DNA of 64,000 nt from Bacteroidota bacterium. GTDB lineage: Bacteria > Bacteroidota > Bacteroidia > B-17B0 > Aurantibacillaceae. The stretch lies in assembly GCA_016711805.1 (NCBI GenBank), contig JADJSH010000017.1, positions 1 through 64,000 of the forward strand, in the 5' to 3' direction. The notes beneath the pieces were generated by a model. It saw only the letters and a program-made list of their open reading frames with translations. It ran no database searches and was not told the origin of the DNA. Each line of letters begins with the position of its first letter. Position 1 is the stretch's first letter. Positions 18,032 to 28,300 of this stretch are shown in pieces. The position numbers were made by a program, and so were the translations under genes.

Positions 18032-18496
18032 TTATTTCACAAAACTACCGCAACCTGTATATTTTTTGCCTTTAAATAAAACAGTTACTAATCTATCGGC
18101 TTTGTCTCCGCTAGCAGCAGTGCAAGGTTTATTTAAAGCACTAATTGAAATATTTTCTTTAATTGAATAATTATAGTCTTCTTTGTCATTTATTAAAGGT
18201 CCTTGATTTTCTGCAATCAAGCTATCCTTTCCATAATCTAATACGACTCTTATTTTGTATTGAGAAATCTCTGCAAACCAGCCAGGTTCAGTACCACTCG
18301 CTTTAAACAAAATTTTATCCTCTTTAGGTTCTTCAATATTCGACAATTCTTCAACTGCATCCATTTTAGATAAAGAAATATCTACTTCTGCAACGGTATC
18401 TCCCCCCTGCGTAATGGCTTTATCAGATGATGTATTAACTTGCGTACAAGAAACTAAAAACAAGGCAGTTAAGCCAATTAGAGTATTTTTTATCAT
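18032..18496 (-). CDS. COG3650-like lipoprotein
   Basis: 154 residues with the lipobox LTALFLVSC. The C-terminal domain has FKASGTEPGWFAEI near residue 70, NQGPLINDKEDYNYSI and a closing CTAASGD...YTGCGSF with two Cys. The GTEPxWxxEI pattern is shared with COG3650 periplasmic proteins of unknown function. A role in the periplasm is inferred from the lipobox. Confidence 0.6.
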   Translation of the reverse strand: MIKNTLIGLTALFLVSCTQVNTSSDKAITQGGDTVAEVDISLSKMDAVEELSNIEEPKEDKILFKASGTEPGWFAEISQYKIRVVLDYGKDSLIAENQGPLINDKEDYNYSIKENISISALNKPCTAASGDKADRLVTVLFKGKKYTGCGSFVK

Positions 18497-18553
18497 AGGA
18501 TAAACTTACAAATTATTTAAGGACACTGCATTATTTATTTCCTATTATTAATC

Positions 18554-18561
18554 TACCTTTG
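18554..18561 (+). promoter_or_regulatory. TAnnTTTG -7 box before marC
   Basis: TACCTTTG lies 17 bp before the ATG at 18579 and is an exact match to the phylum -7 consensus. No clear TTTG -33 box is seen. Confidence 0.5.
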
Positions 18562-18578
18562 TAAAAAAACTATATAAC

Positions 18579-19151
18579 ATGAATTTACAATTCGATATTA
18601 TTGAAATTTTAAAAGTAACAATGGTTCTTTTTGCTGTTATTGATGTGATTGGCTCTATTCCGATCATCATTAGCTTAAAACAAAAAACTGGCGGCATTAA
18701 TGCGTCTAAAGCATCTTTTGTATCCTTTGGTATTATGATTGTGTTTTTATTTGTGGGTCAAACCATATTAGATATCATCGGTATCTCCGTTGGCGACTTT
18801 GCAATTGCTGGTTCAATTTTACTCTTTATTGTTGCTTTTGAAATGATCTTGGGTATTCAAATTGCAAAAGACGCTATGCCTGCTACCGCCTCAATTATAC
18901 CATTGGCATTTCCATTAATTGCTGGTACAGGAACTTTAACCACACTTTTATCCATTAGAGCAGAGTATAATATTGTTTCTATTATTACAGCTATCTTTTT
19001 TAATGTCATTATTGTTTACATTGTTTTAAGAAATCTAGATAAAATAGAAAAAATACTAGGAGCCGGAGGAATTGCCATCATCAAAAAAGTATTTGGGATT
19101 ATTTTATTAGCCTTGGCTATTAAATTATTTAGAAAGTATACTGGATTATAA
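18579..19151 (+). CDS. marC: MarC family integral membrane protein
   Basis: 190 residues with six predicted membrane helices. Diagnostic family segments include FAVIDVIGSIPIIISLK at the N-terminus, AGSILLFIVAFEMILGIQ, and ASIIPLAFPLIAGTGTLTTLLS. The MarC/YchE/SnatA family includes amino-acid transporters, but most members have no proven substrate. It is transcribed alone, divergently from the lipoprotein at 18032. Confidence 0.85.
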   Translation: MNLQFDIIEILKVTMVLFAVIDVIGSIPIIISLKQKTGGINASKASFVSFGIMIVFLFVGQTILDIIGISVGDFAIAGSILLFIVAFEMILGIQIAKDAMPATASIIPLAFPLIAGTGTLTTLLSIRAEYNIVSIITAIFFNVIIVYIVLRNLDKIEKILGAGGIAIIKKVFGIILLALAIKLFRKYTGL

Positions 19152-19155
19152 ATTA

Positions 19156-19266
19156 ATAGAACGCTGATTTAACGGATTAGGCGGATTATCGCAGATCAAT
19201 TTTTAAGAGTAATTACAAACGGATTAAATCCGTACAAATCTGTTTTATCTGTTTAATCCGTGTTCC
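19156..19266. repeat. Interspersed GAACGCTGATT...AATCCGTGTTC element
   Basis: A non-coding stretch starting AATAGAACGCTGATTTAACG and ending TGTTTAATCCGTGTTCC, so the ends are inverted. It contains several internal ACGGATTA/TAATCCG units. The same end sequence type (GAACGCTGATG / CATCTGCGTTC) bounds 30445-30570. It is typical of dispersed Bacteroidota intergenic repeats. Confidence 0.65.
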
Positions 19267-19285
19267 TTTCATTAAAATAATTTCA

Positions 19286-19316
19286 TAAAAAAAGCCCCGA
19301 CTATGTCGAGGCTTTA
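19286..19316 (-). terminator. Rho-independent terminator, possibly bidirectional
   Basis: The stem AAAGCCCCGAC/GTCGAGGCTTT (one mismatch) has a run of A before and T after it. It ends the small lipoprotein gene on the minus strand and could also stop marC transcription. Confidence 0.7.
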
Positions 19317-19337
19317 ATTTTTAGCTTTAACTAAATA

Positions 19338-19604
19338 TTAGTGTTTTTTACCACCTTTAGTAGCAGCAGCAACTGAATCAGCCATTCTAGTTGAATCAGC
19401 AGCCATTTTAGCAGCAGCTTCAGCAGCAGCAGCAGCTTCAGCTTCAGCAACTTTAGCTAAAGAATCAGCTTGTTGTTGAGCAACAGCAGCTAATGAATCT
19501 TCAGTTTGTTTTTGTTTAGCAGCTAATTCTTCTTTAGAAGGTCCGCAAGATACAAATGCAGCTGATAAAGCAGCTACAGCAACGATTGATAATACTTTTT
19601 TCAT
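19338..19604 (-). CDS. Small Ala-rich coiled-coil lipoprotein
   Basis: 88 residues from the ATG at 19604: MKKVLSIVAVAALSAAFVSC with lipobox, then SKEELAAKQKQTEDSLAAVA and an alanine/glutamate-rich helix with repeated DSLA/DSVA units ending KGGKKH. A longer reading starting at 19703 is unlikely because it would place 33 Lys/Phe-rich residues before the signal. It resembles Lpp-like or spacer lipoproteins in style but not in sequence, so the function is unknown. Confidence 0.75.
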   Translation of the reverse strand: MKKVLSIVAVAALSAAFVSCGPSKEELAAKQKQTEDSLAAVAQQQADSLAKVAEAEAAAAAEAAAKMAADSTRMADSVAAATKGGKKH

Positions 19605-19738
19605 TTTAGGTTTTTGTTTAGGTTTTATTAATTTGGTGCAAAAATACACGTTTTTTTTAATTTTAGTTAAAAATCTAAAAAAAAAGTATTTTTTTTTCAA
19701 CATAGCTGATGTTCAATTCATCTCATTCACATAAACCG

Positions 19739-19746
19739 TATCTTTG
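19739..19746 (+). promoter_or_regulatory. TAnnTTTG -7 box directly before pyrD
   Basis: TATCTTTG ends only 6 bp before the ATG at 19753. If used, it predicts a transcript with almost no leader. Confidence 0.55.
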
Positions 19747-19752
19747 TAGCTT

Positions 19753-20793
19753 ATGTACAAGCAACTATTAAGGCCCTTAGTTTTTAAATTAGATCCTGAA
19801 AAGGCTCATTATTTAACATTTGACCTCATGAAATTAGCCCTTGGTAATCCTTTTGGGCGATTTATGAGTAAATCCATTTTGGAATACAAACATCCTAAGC
19901 TAAAAAGACAGCTATTTGGACTCAACTTTGAAAACCCAGTTGGTTTAGCCGCCGGCTTAGATAAAGATGCTAAAGTATTTAATGAACTAGGAGCCCTTGG
20001 CTTTGGATTTATTGAAATTGGAACTTTAACTCCCAAACCTCAACCCGGAAATGATAAGCCTCGTTTATTTAGATTACCAAACGATAAAGCAATTATTAAC
20101 CGAATGGGGTTTAATAATGAAGGGGTTGATGCAGCAGTGATTCGTTTGAAAAATAGAAAAACAAAAGCCATTATTGGCGGCAATATTGGCAAAAATAAGG
20201 TTACTTCTAACGAAGATGCTATTAAAGATTATGAATATTGTTTTAATGCATTGTTTGATGTGGTAGATTACTTTGTAGTTAATGTAAGCTCCCCTAACAC
20301 TCCTAACCTTAGAGAGTTACAAGATAAGGAACCGTTAACACATTTACTGAATCACTTACAAAATATCAATAATTCAAAACCAAAACGAAAGCCTTTATTA
20401 TTAAAAATAGCGCCCGATTTAACCAACTCGCAATTAGATGATATTATTGATATAGTGGCTTCGACTAAAATTGATGGTATTGTAGCAACTAATACAACCA
20501 TTGCCCGCGAACCCCTAACCTACCCAAAAGCTGAAATTGAAGCAATTGGAATGGGAGGATTAAGTGGTAAACCTTTAACAAAAAGAAGTACTGAAGTCAT
20601 CGCCTATTTAAAAACAAAATCCAATAATGCGTTTCCAGTTATTGGTGTTGGAGGCATTCATAGTCCTGAAGATGCTATTGAAAAAATAAAAGCTGGTGCC
20701 GATTTAATTCAATTATACACAGGTTTTATTTATGAAGGTCCTGCATTGATAAAGAACATTAATAAAGAACTTATAAAACAAAACATATTATGA
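19753..20793 (+). CDS. pyrD: Dihydroorotate dehydrogenase (quinone), class 2
   Basis: 346 residues. It oxidises dihydroorotate to orotate in pyrimidine synthesis and passes electrons to menaquinone at the membrane. Class 2 features are the N-terminal amphipathic extension ([22 protein letters not shown]), [53 protein letters not shown] with the catalytic Ser, KIAPDLT, and the FMN-binding GVGGI and [10 protein letters not shown]. The next gene begins inside its stop codon (ATGA overlap), so they are translationally coupled. Confidence 0.95.
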   Translation: MYKQLLRPLVFKLDPEKAHYLTFDLMKLALGNPFGRFMSKSILEYKHPKLKRQLFGLNFENPVGLAAGLDKDAKVFNELGALGFGFIEIGTLTPKPQPGNDKPRLFRLPNDKAIINRMGFNNEGVDAAVIRLKNRKTKAIIGGNIGKNKVTSNEDAIKDYEYCFNALFDVVDYFVVNVSSPNTPNLRELQDKEPLTHLLNHLQNINNSKPKRKPLLLKIAPDLTNSQLDDIIDIVASTKIDGIVATNTTIAREPLTYPKAEIEAIGMGGLSGKPLTKRSTEVIAYLKTKSNNAFPVIGVGGIHSPEDAIEKIKAGADLIQLYTGFIYEGPALIKNINKELIKQNIL

Positions 20794-21644
20794 AGTTAAT
20801 TGAATGTCCACGTGACGCGATGCAAGGCATCAAAGATATTATCCCTACAGATGTAAAAGTAAAATACATTAATTCGTTGTTGAATATTGGATTTGACACC
20901 ATTGATTTTGGAAGTTTTGTTTCTCCAAAAGCCATTCCTCAAATGCATGATACTGCGGCGGTTTTAAAACAATTAGATTTGTCGCAAACTAAAAGTAAAT
21001 TATTAGCCATTATTGCTAATACTCGTGGAGCTCAAGATGCGTGTTCTTTTGATGAAATTCGTTATTTAGGGTTTCCATTTTCTATTTCGGAAACCTTTCA
21101 GCAACGTAATGCCAATTCTAGTATAGCAGAATCTTTAATAAGGGTGGAAGAAATTCAAAACTTATGTGTGAAGCATAACAAAGAATTAGTAGTATATATT
21201 TCGATGGCTTTTGGAAATCCTTATGGCGATGTTTGGAACAGCGATATTGTAATTGAATGGACAAAAAAGTTAAGCAATTTGGGTGTAAAAATTATTGCGC
21301 TTTCTGATACGATTGGAGTTTCTGACCAAACCAATATCAGCTACTTATTTTCTAATATTATTCCCGAATTTAAAGGTGTAGAAATTGGAGCTCACCTCCA
21401 CTCTACAAAAGATAAAGCTCAAGAAAAAATTGATGCGGCTTACAAAAGTGGTTGTCAGCGTTTTGATGTGGCCATGCATGGCTTTGGCGGTTGCCCAATG
21501 GCAAAAGATGATTTAACAGGTAATTTAGCAACTGAGGATTTAGAATTTTATTTTGACAAAAACAATATTGCCCTAAACCTCAACAAAGCTTTGTTAGATA
21601 AGGCTTATTTAGAAAGTTGGGATGTGTTTAATAAATACCATTAA
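20790..21644 (+). CDS. Hydroxymethylglutaryl-CoA lyase-like aldolase
   Basis: 284 residues of the HMGL/DRE-TIM family. [11 protein letters not shown] at the N-terminus carries the DRE-like metal site in altered form, [15 protein letters not shown] matches HMG-CoA lyase, HLHSTKDKA carries the metal-binding His pair, and [21 protein letters not shown] is the catalytic-Cys loop. HMG-CoA lyase makes acetoacetate and acetyl-CoA from leucine-degradation product. It overlaps pyrD by 4 bp, an unusual partner. RDA in place of RDG/RDE near residue 8 is worth noting. Confidence 0.85.
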   Translation: MKLIECPRDAMQGIKDIIPTDVKVKYINSLLNIGFDTIDFGSFVSPKAIPQMHDTAAVLKQLDLSQTKSKLLAIIANTRGAQDACSFDEIRYLGFPFSISETFQQRNANSSIAESLIRVEEIQNLCVKHNKELVVYISMAFGNPYGDVWNSDIVIEWTKKLSNLGVKIIALSDTIGVSDQTNISYLFSNIIPEFKGVEIGAHLHSTKDKAQEKIDAAYKSGCQRFDVAMHGFGGCPMAKDDLTGNLATEDLEFYFDKNNIALNLNKALLDKAYLESWDVFNKYH

Positions 21645-21653
21645 AAGTATTGT

Positions 21654-21716
21654 AAGTATTAAGAAGTAAGATTGTTTTTGAATATACAACCAATCTTTAA
21701 TCTTAATACTTTCATC
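21654..21716. terminator. Long imperfect inverted repeat between convergent genes
   Basis: AAGTATTAAGAAGTAAGATTG pairs imperfectly with the later CAATCTTTAATCTTAATACTT; only the central loop of about 20 bp is unpaired. Its place between the converging lyase and methyltransferase genes suggests a bidirectional terminator. Confidence 0.5.
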
Positions 21717-21731
21717 TTTATGTACTTTTTA

Positions 21732-22250
21732 TTACCTCAACATTTCCCACAACACTATTCCCATACTTACCGAAACGTTAAAGGAGTGTTTGGTTCCAAA
21801 TTGAGGAATTTCGATGCAAGCATGACTTTGGTTAATAATTTCTTGCTCTACACCATATACTTCATTTCCAAAAACTAAAGCTAAAGCTTGTTGCGGCTTT
21901 TGAAATTGATTAAGCATAATCGAATCTTTTGCTTGTTCGATAGAGGCAATATAATAGTTGTTTGATTTTAATTCATTAATAGCTTCTTGAGTTGTTTTAA
22001 AGTATTTCCAAGAAACTGTTTCAGTGGCGCCTAAAGCCGTTTTTTCTATTTCAGGTTTTGGAGGAGTGCCTGTTACACCACATAAATAAATAGCTTCAAT
22101 TAAAAAAGCATCGGCGGTTCTAAAAGCTGAGCCAACATTATTTAAACTTCTGATATTATCTAATACAAGAATGATGTTATTTTTTTGAGACGCCTTAAAT
22201 TCATCTGAACTTAAACGTCCCAAATCCTGCATACTTAGTTTTTCGTTCAT
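21732..22250 (-). CDS. TrmH/SpoU family RNA 2'-O-methyltransferase
   Basis: 172 residues. The knotted SPOUT fold is recognised from ILVLDNIRSLNNVGSAFRTADAF (motif 1), LALVFGNEVYGVEQEII (motif 2) and FNVSVSMGIVLWEMLR (motif 3). It methylates a ribose in tRNA or rRNA using SAM. It is short like TrmL or single-domain TrmH, with no N-terminal RNA-binding domain. It is on the same strand as sprA, 59 bp downstream. Confidence 0.85.
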   Translation of the reverse strand: MNEKLSMQDLGRLSSDEFKASQKNNIILVLDNIRSLNNVGSAFRTADAFLIEAIYLCGVTGTPPKPEIEKTALGATETVSWKYFKTTQEAINELKSNNYYIASIEQAKDSIMLNQFQKPQQALALVFGNEVYGVEQEIINQSHACIEIPQFGTKHSFNVSVSMGIVLWEMLR

Positions 22251-22263
22251 GTGTATTTCCTAT

Positions 22264-22304
22264 TTAACCGCAAAGAATGCGGAGGTTAAGCAAAGAAAGC
22301 AAAG
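22264..22304. repeat. AACCGCAAAGA...GCAAAG short dispersed repeat, copy 2
   Basis: Similar to 8083-8111: AACCGCAAAGA, then GCGGAGG and two GCAAAG units. It lies between sprA and the methyltransferase. Confidence 0.45.
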
Positions 22305-22309
22305 CTGTT

Positions 22310-25300
22310 TTACTGTAAATTAAATCTTAAACTAAAGCCCGCATTGGTGTTAGCCGTTGGGAATGAATTGGATGTTTGTGGTGTTGTTCTGATCCAATCA
22401 TAAAATAGTCGTAAATTAATTGCTTGCGTTAATTGATAATCTAAAGCCGTTTTTAATGTTATGATATTTTGTCCGCCAGTTGGTGTGCTAATCTCATCTG
22501 CGATTCTTCTAATTACAGTCATGTTTTTACGGTAAGATAAATCTAATTTAAAGTTTAAGTCACTCTTAATTGGTTGTCCTTTAATTTTAATCGCATTAAT
22601 TTTTAGGTTAGGAAAACGATATCCAATACCAACTACATATTCCTGACCTTTAGTTTCTATAATTTGAGGTCCAGTAATATTTAAGTTAACAGTTTTATCT
22701 TTCTTAATCTCAAAATTGGCTAATAAACCTGGCTTATTAAACTTAAAGTCAAATTTAATTAATGGGCTAAAAGCTTCCGTAATAGTTGCACCTGCAATGG
22801 TATATTTTGGGTTAAAGTTTGATGATTGCTGAACACCTAGAATTGATGAATTTTGAACAGGAACTCTCGATTCAGAATAACCATCATTATCATTATCCAC
22901 AAATAATAGGTTATTAGCGTAACCACCAATTGTATACATTGAACGGTATGAATGACGCAAGGTAACTGATTGGAAAAATTTCTTCACAAATTTTAATTTT
23001 CCTAAACCATCCCAACTTACAGTCCAGTTTGGTAAAGGAATTTGTTTAAACATTTTATCTGTCCCTACTCCTTTTACTTTTCTACCTGTGTAAGCTTCGT
23101 GAAATGCTCCCAATAATACATCTTGTTGAGTATTGCTATACCCGTCGTAATACGCATCACCTCTTCCATCAATTAGAGGATCTTTAATCGCTGTACTATT
23201 AGCCGCTGCTAAATCTCTAGCTACATCCTGTCTAATAGCTAAAAACTCGTCAAATAATACAGAAGAACCATCTTTTACATTTCCTTTATCTTTAAACGAT
23301 TTCCCTAATGTAAACACACTGATGCTATAGTTACCTGTGTTGGCAGGCGTTTCGAACAAATACCCTCTGTTACCATTATCAATTTGCATACTATCGTATC
23401 TCACAAACATCGACTCATTTTTACCATAAGTTTTTGTTCCGTTTAATTCAATTTTTAAACTTCCATGAGGTTCTACATTTCCTCGATAGGTAAAGGTTTT
23501 ATTATTTGTGGTTGTATAAGGCAAACTCTGATTAGGATTTTTAACCAACCAATCATTTTGAATAGATTTATTTAATATATCATCATTTGAACCGCTAATA
23601 AATCCATAACCTGGTGCAAAGTCTTTGCTTGGATCTAAGCCCATGTATTGTGAACTTGGGAAAAATCCTGGCAATCCAGTTCCATTTGTTTCTTGATAGG
23701 TTAACGACACTTGTTTAATCATCATAATACCTCTAGCCAAAAACTCCCCAATATCTTTCACAGCATTGGTTTCATCTTTTTTGGTTTTAGAAGTATCCTT
23801 TACGGCATTAACTGGTTTGTTGTCTGAACCTTTTTTTGCACTAGCCGATTTACCACCCGTATTTACTCTTCTGAAATATGGAATCTTATTATAAAGAGTC
23901 ATCATATTAAAAGTTCCATTCAAATTTTTGGTGTTCGTATTTTGAATGGTGTTACCTACTGATTCTTGAGCAAATGGTCTTCGTGCCCATGTATAAGTTG
24001 TACTGTAACGAGCTGTTGCATTAATAAAATCAAAAATTGGTATTTTATTAATTGGTATTTGGAAATTTATGTTGGATTGATGTCTGTAGCCAGTTGTTGT
24101 ACCTAATGCTATTAAATTTTGTCGAATACTATCTTTTTCTTCCTCTGTATCAATACGTCCACGTGGTTCTAAAATACGACCATCATTATTGGCAGTAAAA
24201 TCAAATTTCAAATTCTTTGTAAAGTTCCATTGCAAATCGTAGTTACGAGTTATATTGAACGTTTTATTAAACTGCGCTTGTGTTAAATTATCGCTGCTAC
24301 CAGTATAAAAAGTTGTAATATCTCTGTTTAATAACTCGCTATAACTTCTATTGACATCCATATTAAATCCTAAACGACTTGGCAATGGCGTCAAATTAAA
24401 CTCTTTTACTAAAGCCATCCACTTATTATTTAATATTTTGGATTTAGTTTTCTTAAATGGAGTCCAAGCTTTAGCATTAATAGCATAGTTGTATGATAAA
24501 GCTCCTCGGTAGGTTTTAATAATACTATTTTCAATATTTACATTTCGTCTGGTAATTTCATTGTAAGCATAGGTTACAGAAAAGTTAGATACATCCCAAG
24601 GCATAGGTTTTGCTCCCTCTTTTTTAAAACCATCAATTCTCACATTCGAAAAGTTGTAGCCTTTACGCACCGTAACATCTTGTGCATTTTTCTTAATTTG
24701 TTTTTTTAAATCCTCAGGAATGTTAGGATTATCAATTTTAATATCTGGATCATAAGGGCTAAACTGAGGTGTAATTTTGGTTTCGCCATACGCGTAATAC
24801 ACAGGTAAATTTACCTTCCATTTTACAGGGAAAAATTTACCGATTTGAAAAGTAGAAGTGGCATCCCATTGAAAATTCGTTTCACGGCTTCGTTCACTAA
24901 TTTTCTTTTCGATGCTTCCAAAAAATGGTTTACTGTAGGTTGCTGCTAAAGATATTTGCCCTAAATCGGCTAATTTAGCTTGCACACTTCCAGTTGTTGC
25001 CCAGCCTCCTTTATTTTCGAAATCAGTTAATCGTAACTCATTTACCCAAACCTCTACACATTTTGGTAAACTTCCATCGTCTTTAGGATTGCGAATACCA
25101 ATCATCATACTCTTAATACTTGCTAGGTTTGGATTACCTACAACTGTAATTTTATTGTTACCATCCGCATCCACATAAGGCACTTGCATGGCCGCCAAAT
25201 CAGTTCCAACTGCTGAGTTGCGTTGAACTTTGGCAGAAGTTAATTTTTCAAAATCAATCACAAACTCATTCTCCGTTGGCCAAACTGAGTACTTTCCATC

Positions 25301-28300
25301 ATCTGTATTAGGATCATAATAACCAGGATTTGTCAATTTTACAGGAACTTCGTATTCGTAATAGTTATTATTATAATCAGAACCTAAACGAACAAAAACG
25401 GTTACATCGCCATCGTTTAATGGGTCTATTCCAAGCTTTTCGGCGTGCATAAATAACTTCATTTTTTTAAATGAACGAACATCTAACTCCGTGTTTTTAA
25501 TAATCGCTCGGCTATCACCATCTTTTAAATTACAAGCTCTTAATGATAATGCTTGCTCATTTAGTAATACATTGTTAGTAGCTTGTACGTTTTGTTGTTG
25601 TTCAATAGCTGGAGGTAAAACATAGTTTACAGGTACTTTGGCCCCATTTTCTTGCAAACTTACACCCGACACGTCAAATGTGGTGGTATTATCATCGTTA
25701 GCAATATACTCTCCTGGTTTTTGCAAATCAAAAGCATAGCGTCTCCAATCGCTTCTTACTAATTCCATGCGGGCAATACGACATACAACCGGTTTATCAA
25801 AACCTTTCATAAACACACGCATAAAACGAATAGAGTTAAATCCTTCTATTGACCCTACTGCTTTTTCGAACTCAGTAACTGGAACTTTAAATTGATACCA
25901 TTTTACCGTTTTTTGAGTATTACCAATCGTCGTTGTTCCATCTAAAACGTTTACAATATAATTTTTACCAACATTATTTGGATTTATATCCTGAGGAGAA
26001 ATTGAAATTTTATATTGGTAATAATTTTCAGTTTCGCTTAGTGTATTATCCTTATTAATATCTTCAATATTAGGGTTATTAGTAGCGGCGCTAGGAATGC
26101 CTGCATCTGGGTATTGCTGCTCTGTTGGTGAATTACCTTCTGCGTTATTGTATTTTTTATAACGATGAAGCGTATTTGCTAAAGTTAAATCAGTAATGCC
26201 ATCATAATCACTTCCTCTAAAAAAATGGTATTTATCAGAACTTGGATCGGCTAAGGTAGCGTCAACAAACGGATTACCTTGATAGGATTGTAATAAGTTA
26301 TAGAAACTTGAAAATTTTCTAATCTCTGCACTATCCACTAATCCATCATAACCAGCATCTTGATACGGTCTGTCGTTTGGATCATTTACAAACGAATTAG
26401 AGATAGGACTAATTAATGGTGTTTTCCCTAAATTAGATTCGGTAGTTGGTAATATAGAGTTAGTACCTGTTGCTGGTAATCCATTTTCGTATAACATTTT
26501 ACCATCTTTCACAATATCCTCACTCACATTACCTAAGTTGATATACATCTCTCCACTAGGCTTATTGTTAGCATCCATATCTGGATAAGTTGTGTTATTA
26601 TAATCACTATTAAAAGGATCCATCATCCAAAACTGCACATACTCAATATTAGCGGCTTGAAAGTCATTGGTTTCTAATCTTCTCATAATACCACCCCAAC
26701 GCGACTCTGGATTTGCCAATTTACCAACAGTACCAGCTGCGGATGATATAATCATACCACTTGAAATTCCAGATTGAGGAACTAAATCATAGTTGTAAGG
26801 ACCACGCTCTGCTGGATAAAATGCTAAGTCTAAAACCCCTAAAACAACTGGTTGACCGTTTACAGGTGTTTTAGTAGGAAACAATTCAGTTTCTAAAACT
26901 TGACGCATAAAGTTATTAGAGAAAGTTGCCTCTGGTATATTGCTAGGTTTTAAATTTGTGTTTTGTTGTCCGTAAAATAAAGGATCGATATTATACCAGT
27001 TAAATTGAGCTCTGTTTACACCTGTTTTTATATCATCGTTTAACGATGCTTCTGGAAATAAACTTGGTTGCCCTTGAGGAATACTTGCTAACGACCAAGC
27101 TTGCGGACTTTTTAAATCAATTAAAGAAATACTTCCTTCGAAATCATCCACATACGAGTTACCATTTTTACCAATGGCTTTTGAGTTTCCTGGTATTAAT
27201 TGAGCAAACTCACCTCGTGTGGTTATGCTACTCATTTCCTTAGTATTAATTAATGGTATTTTATCTATTAAACGAGTTAAAAAAGGAACGTCCGTGCGAT
27301 AGTTATAATCTAAACCCCAAATGGTATTTGATACAGGTTCATCACCAATATTAACTTTTTGAGTAACTGGTTTTTCATTTAAGTGTAATACGGTTCCTCC
27401 AATTGTTAAGTCTTTATTCACTTTAAAATCTAAACGGGTTCCAAATAAACTTTTTTGCTGCACATTAAATAGGGAGTTACTTTCTGTGCTCACTTTAATA
27501 TTAGCACCCGAGTTTAAGATACTTTCGTTAATGATTTTCACTCTACCTAAGGTATAATCAACGGTATAATCTACGTTTTCGGTTAGAGCTTGGCCATTTG
27601 CCGTAACTTGCACAGCACCTTGAGGAATGTTTAAGGCATTTAAAGAAATCTCAGAACCAGAAGCTGATTTGTAAGACCCTTTAATTTTAAATCTGTTTTT
27701 CTCTTGCAATTGTTGAGCTACGGTTCTTGTAGAGTCGTATAATTCCTGAAAAATATATTTATCAGCCGTTGGAAAATCAGCTGCATCAAATTTACTTCTT
27801 AGGTTATTACCAAAAGGTTCTTTAGAGGACAGATAGATACGTCCGTTATTAGAATTGATGGTATAACCATTCACAAAATCAAACACCCCATCCGAAAAAG
27901 GATCGCCATTCACACTTAATTTATCATAGCCCATTGCCTGAACTAATAATTTACCATTAATACTTCCATAAGGAATATAAGGAATATCAACACCTGTTTC
28001 AACGTTTGTATAAAAGATATCACATTTAAAATCGGCGGCATTTAAATTATAGGCTCCTAAAGAATACACGTTTTTCATCATTAAATCCCAAGTACTTAAT
28101 TTAGGACTATTGATGGAACCACTTTTTAATAATTTTAAATATAAGGGGCCAGTAGTAAACTGATCGGAAAACTCACCAACTTGATACGTTTTTCCATTGT
28201 AAGTATACTGATAAGCAACCGCTACCGTTTGATCGTTATTAATGGATTGGTTAATGGAGATAAATCCTAAACGGTTATTAACCGTAAACTCCGTTGCATT

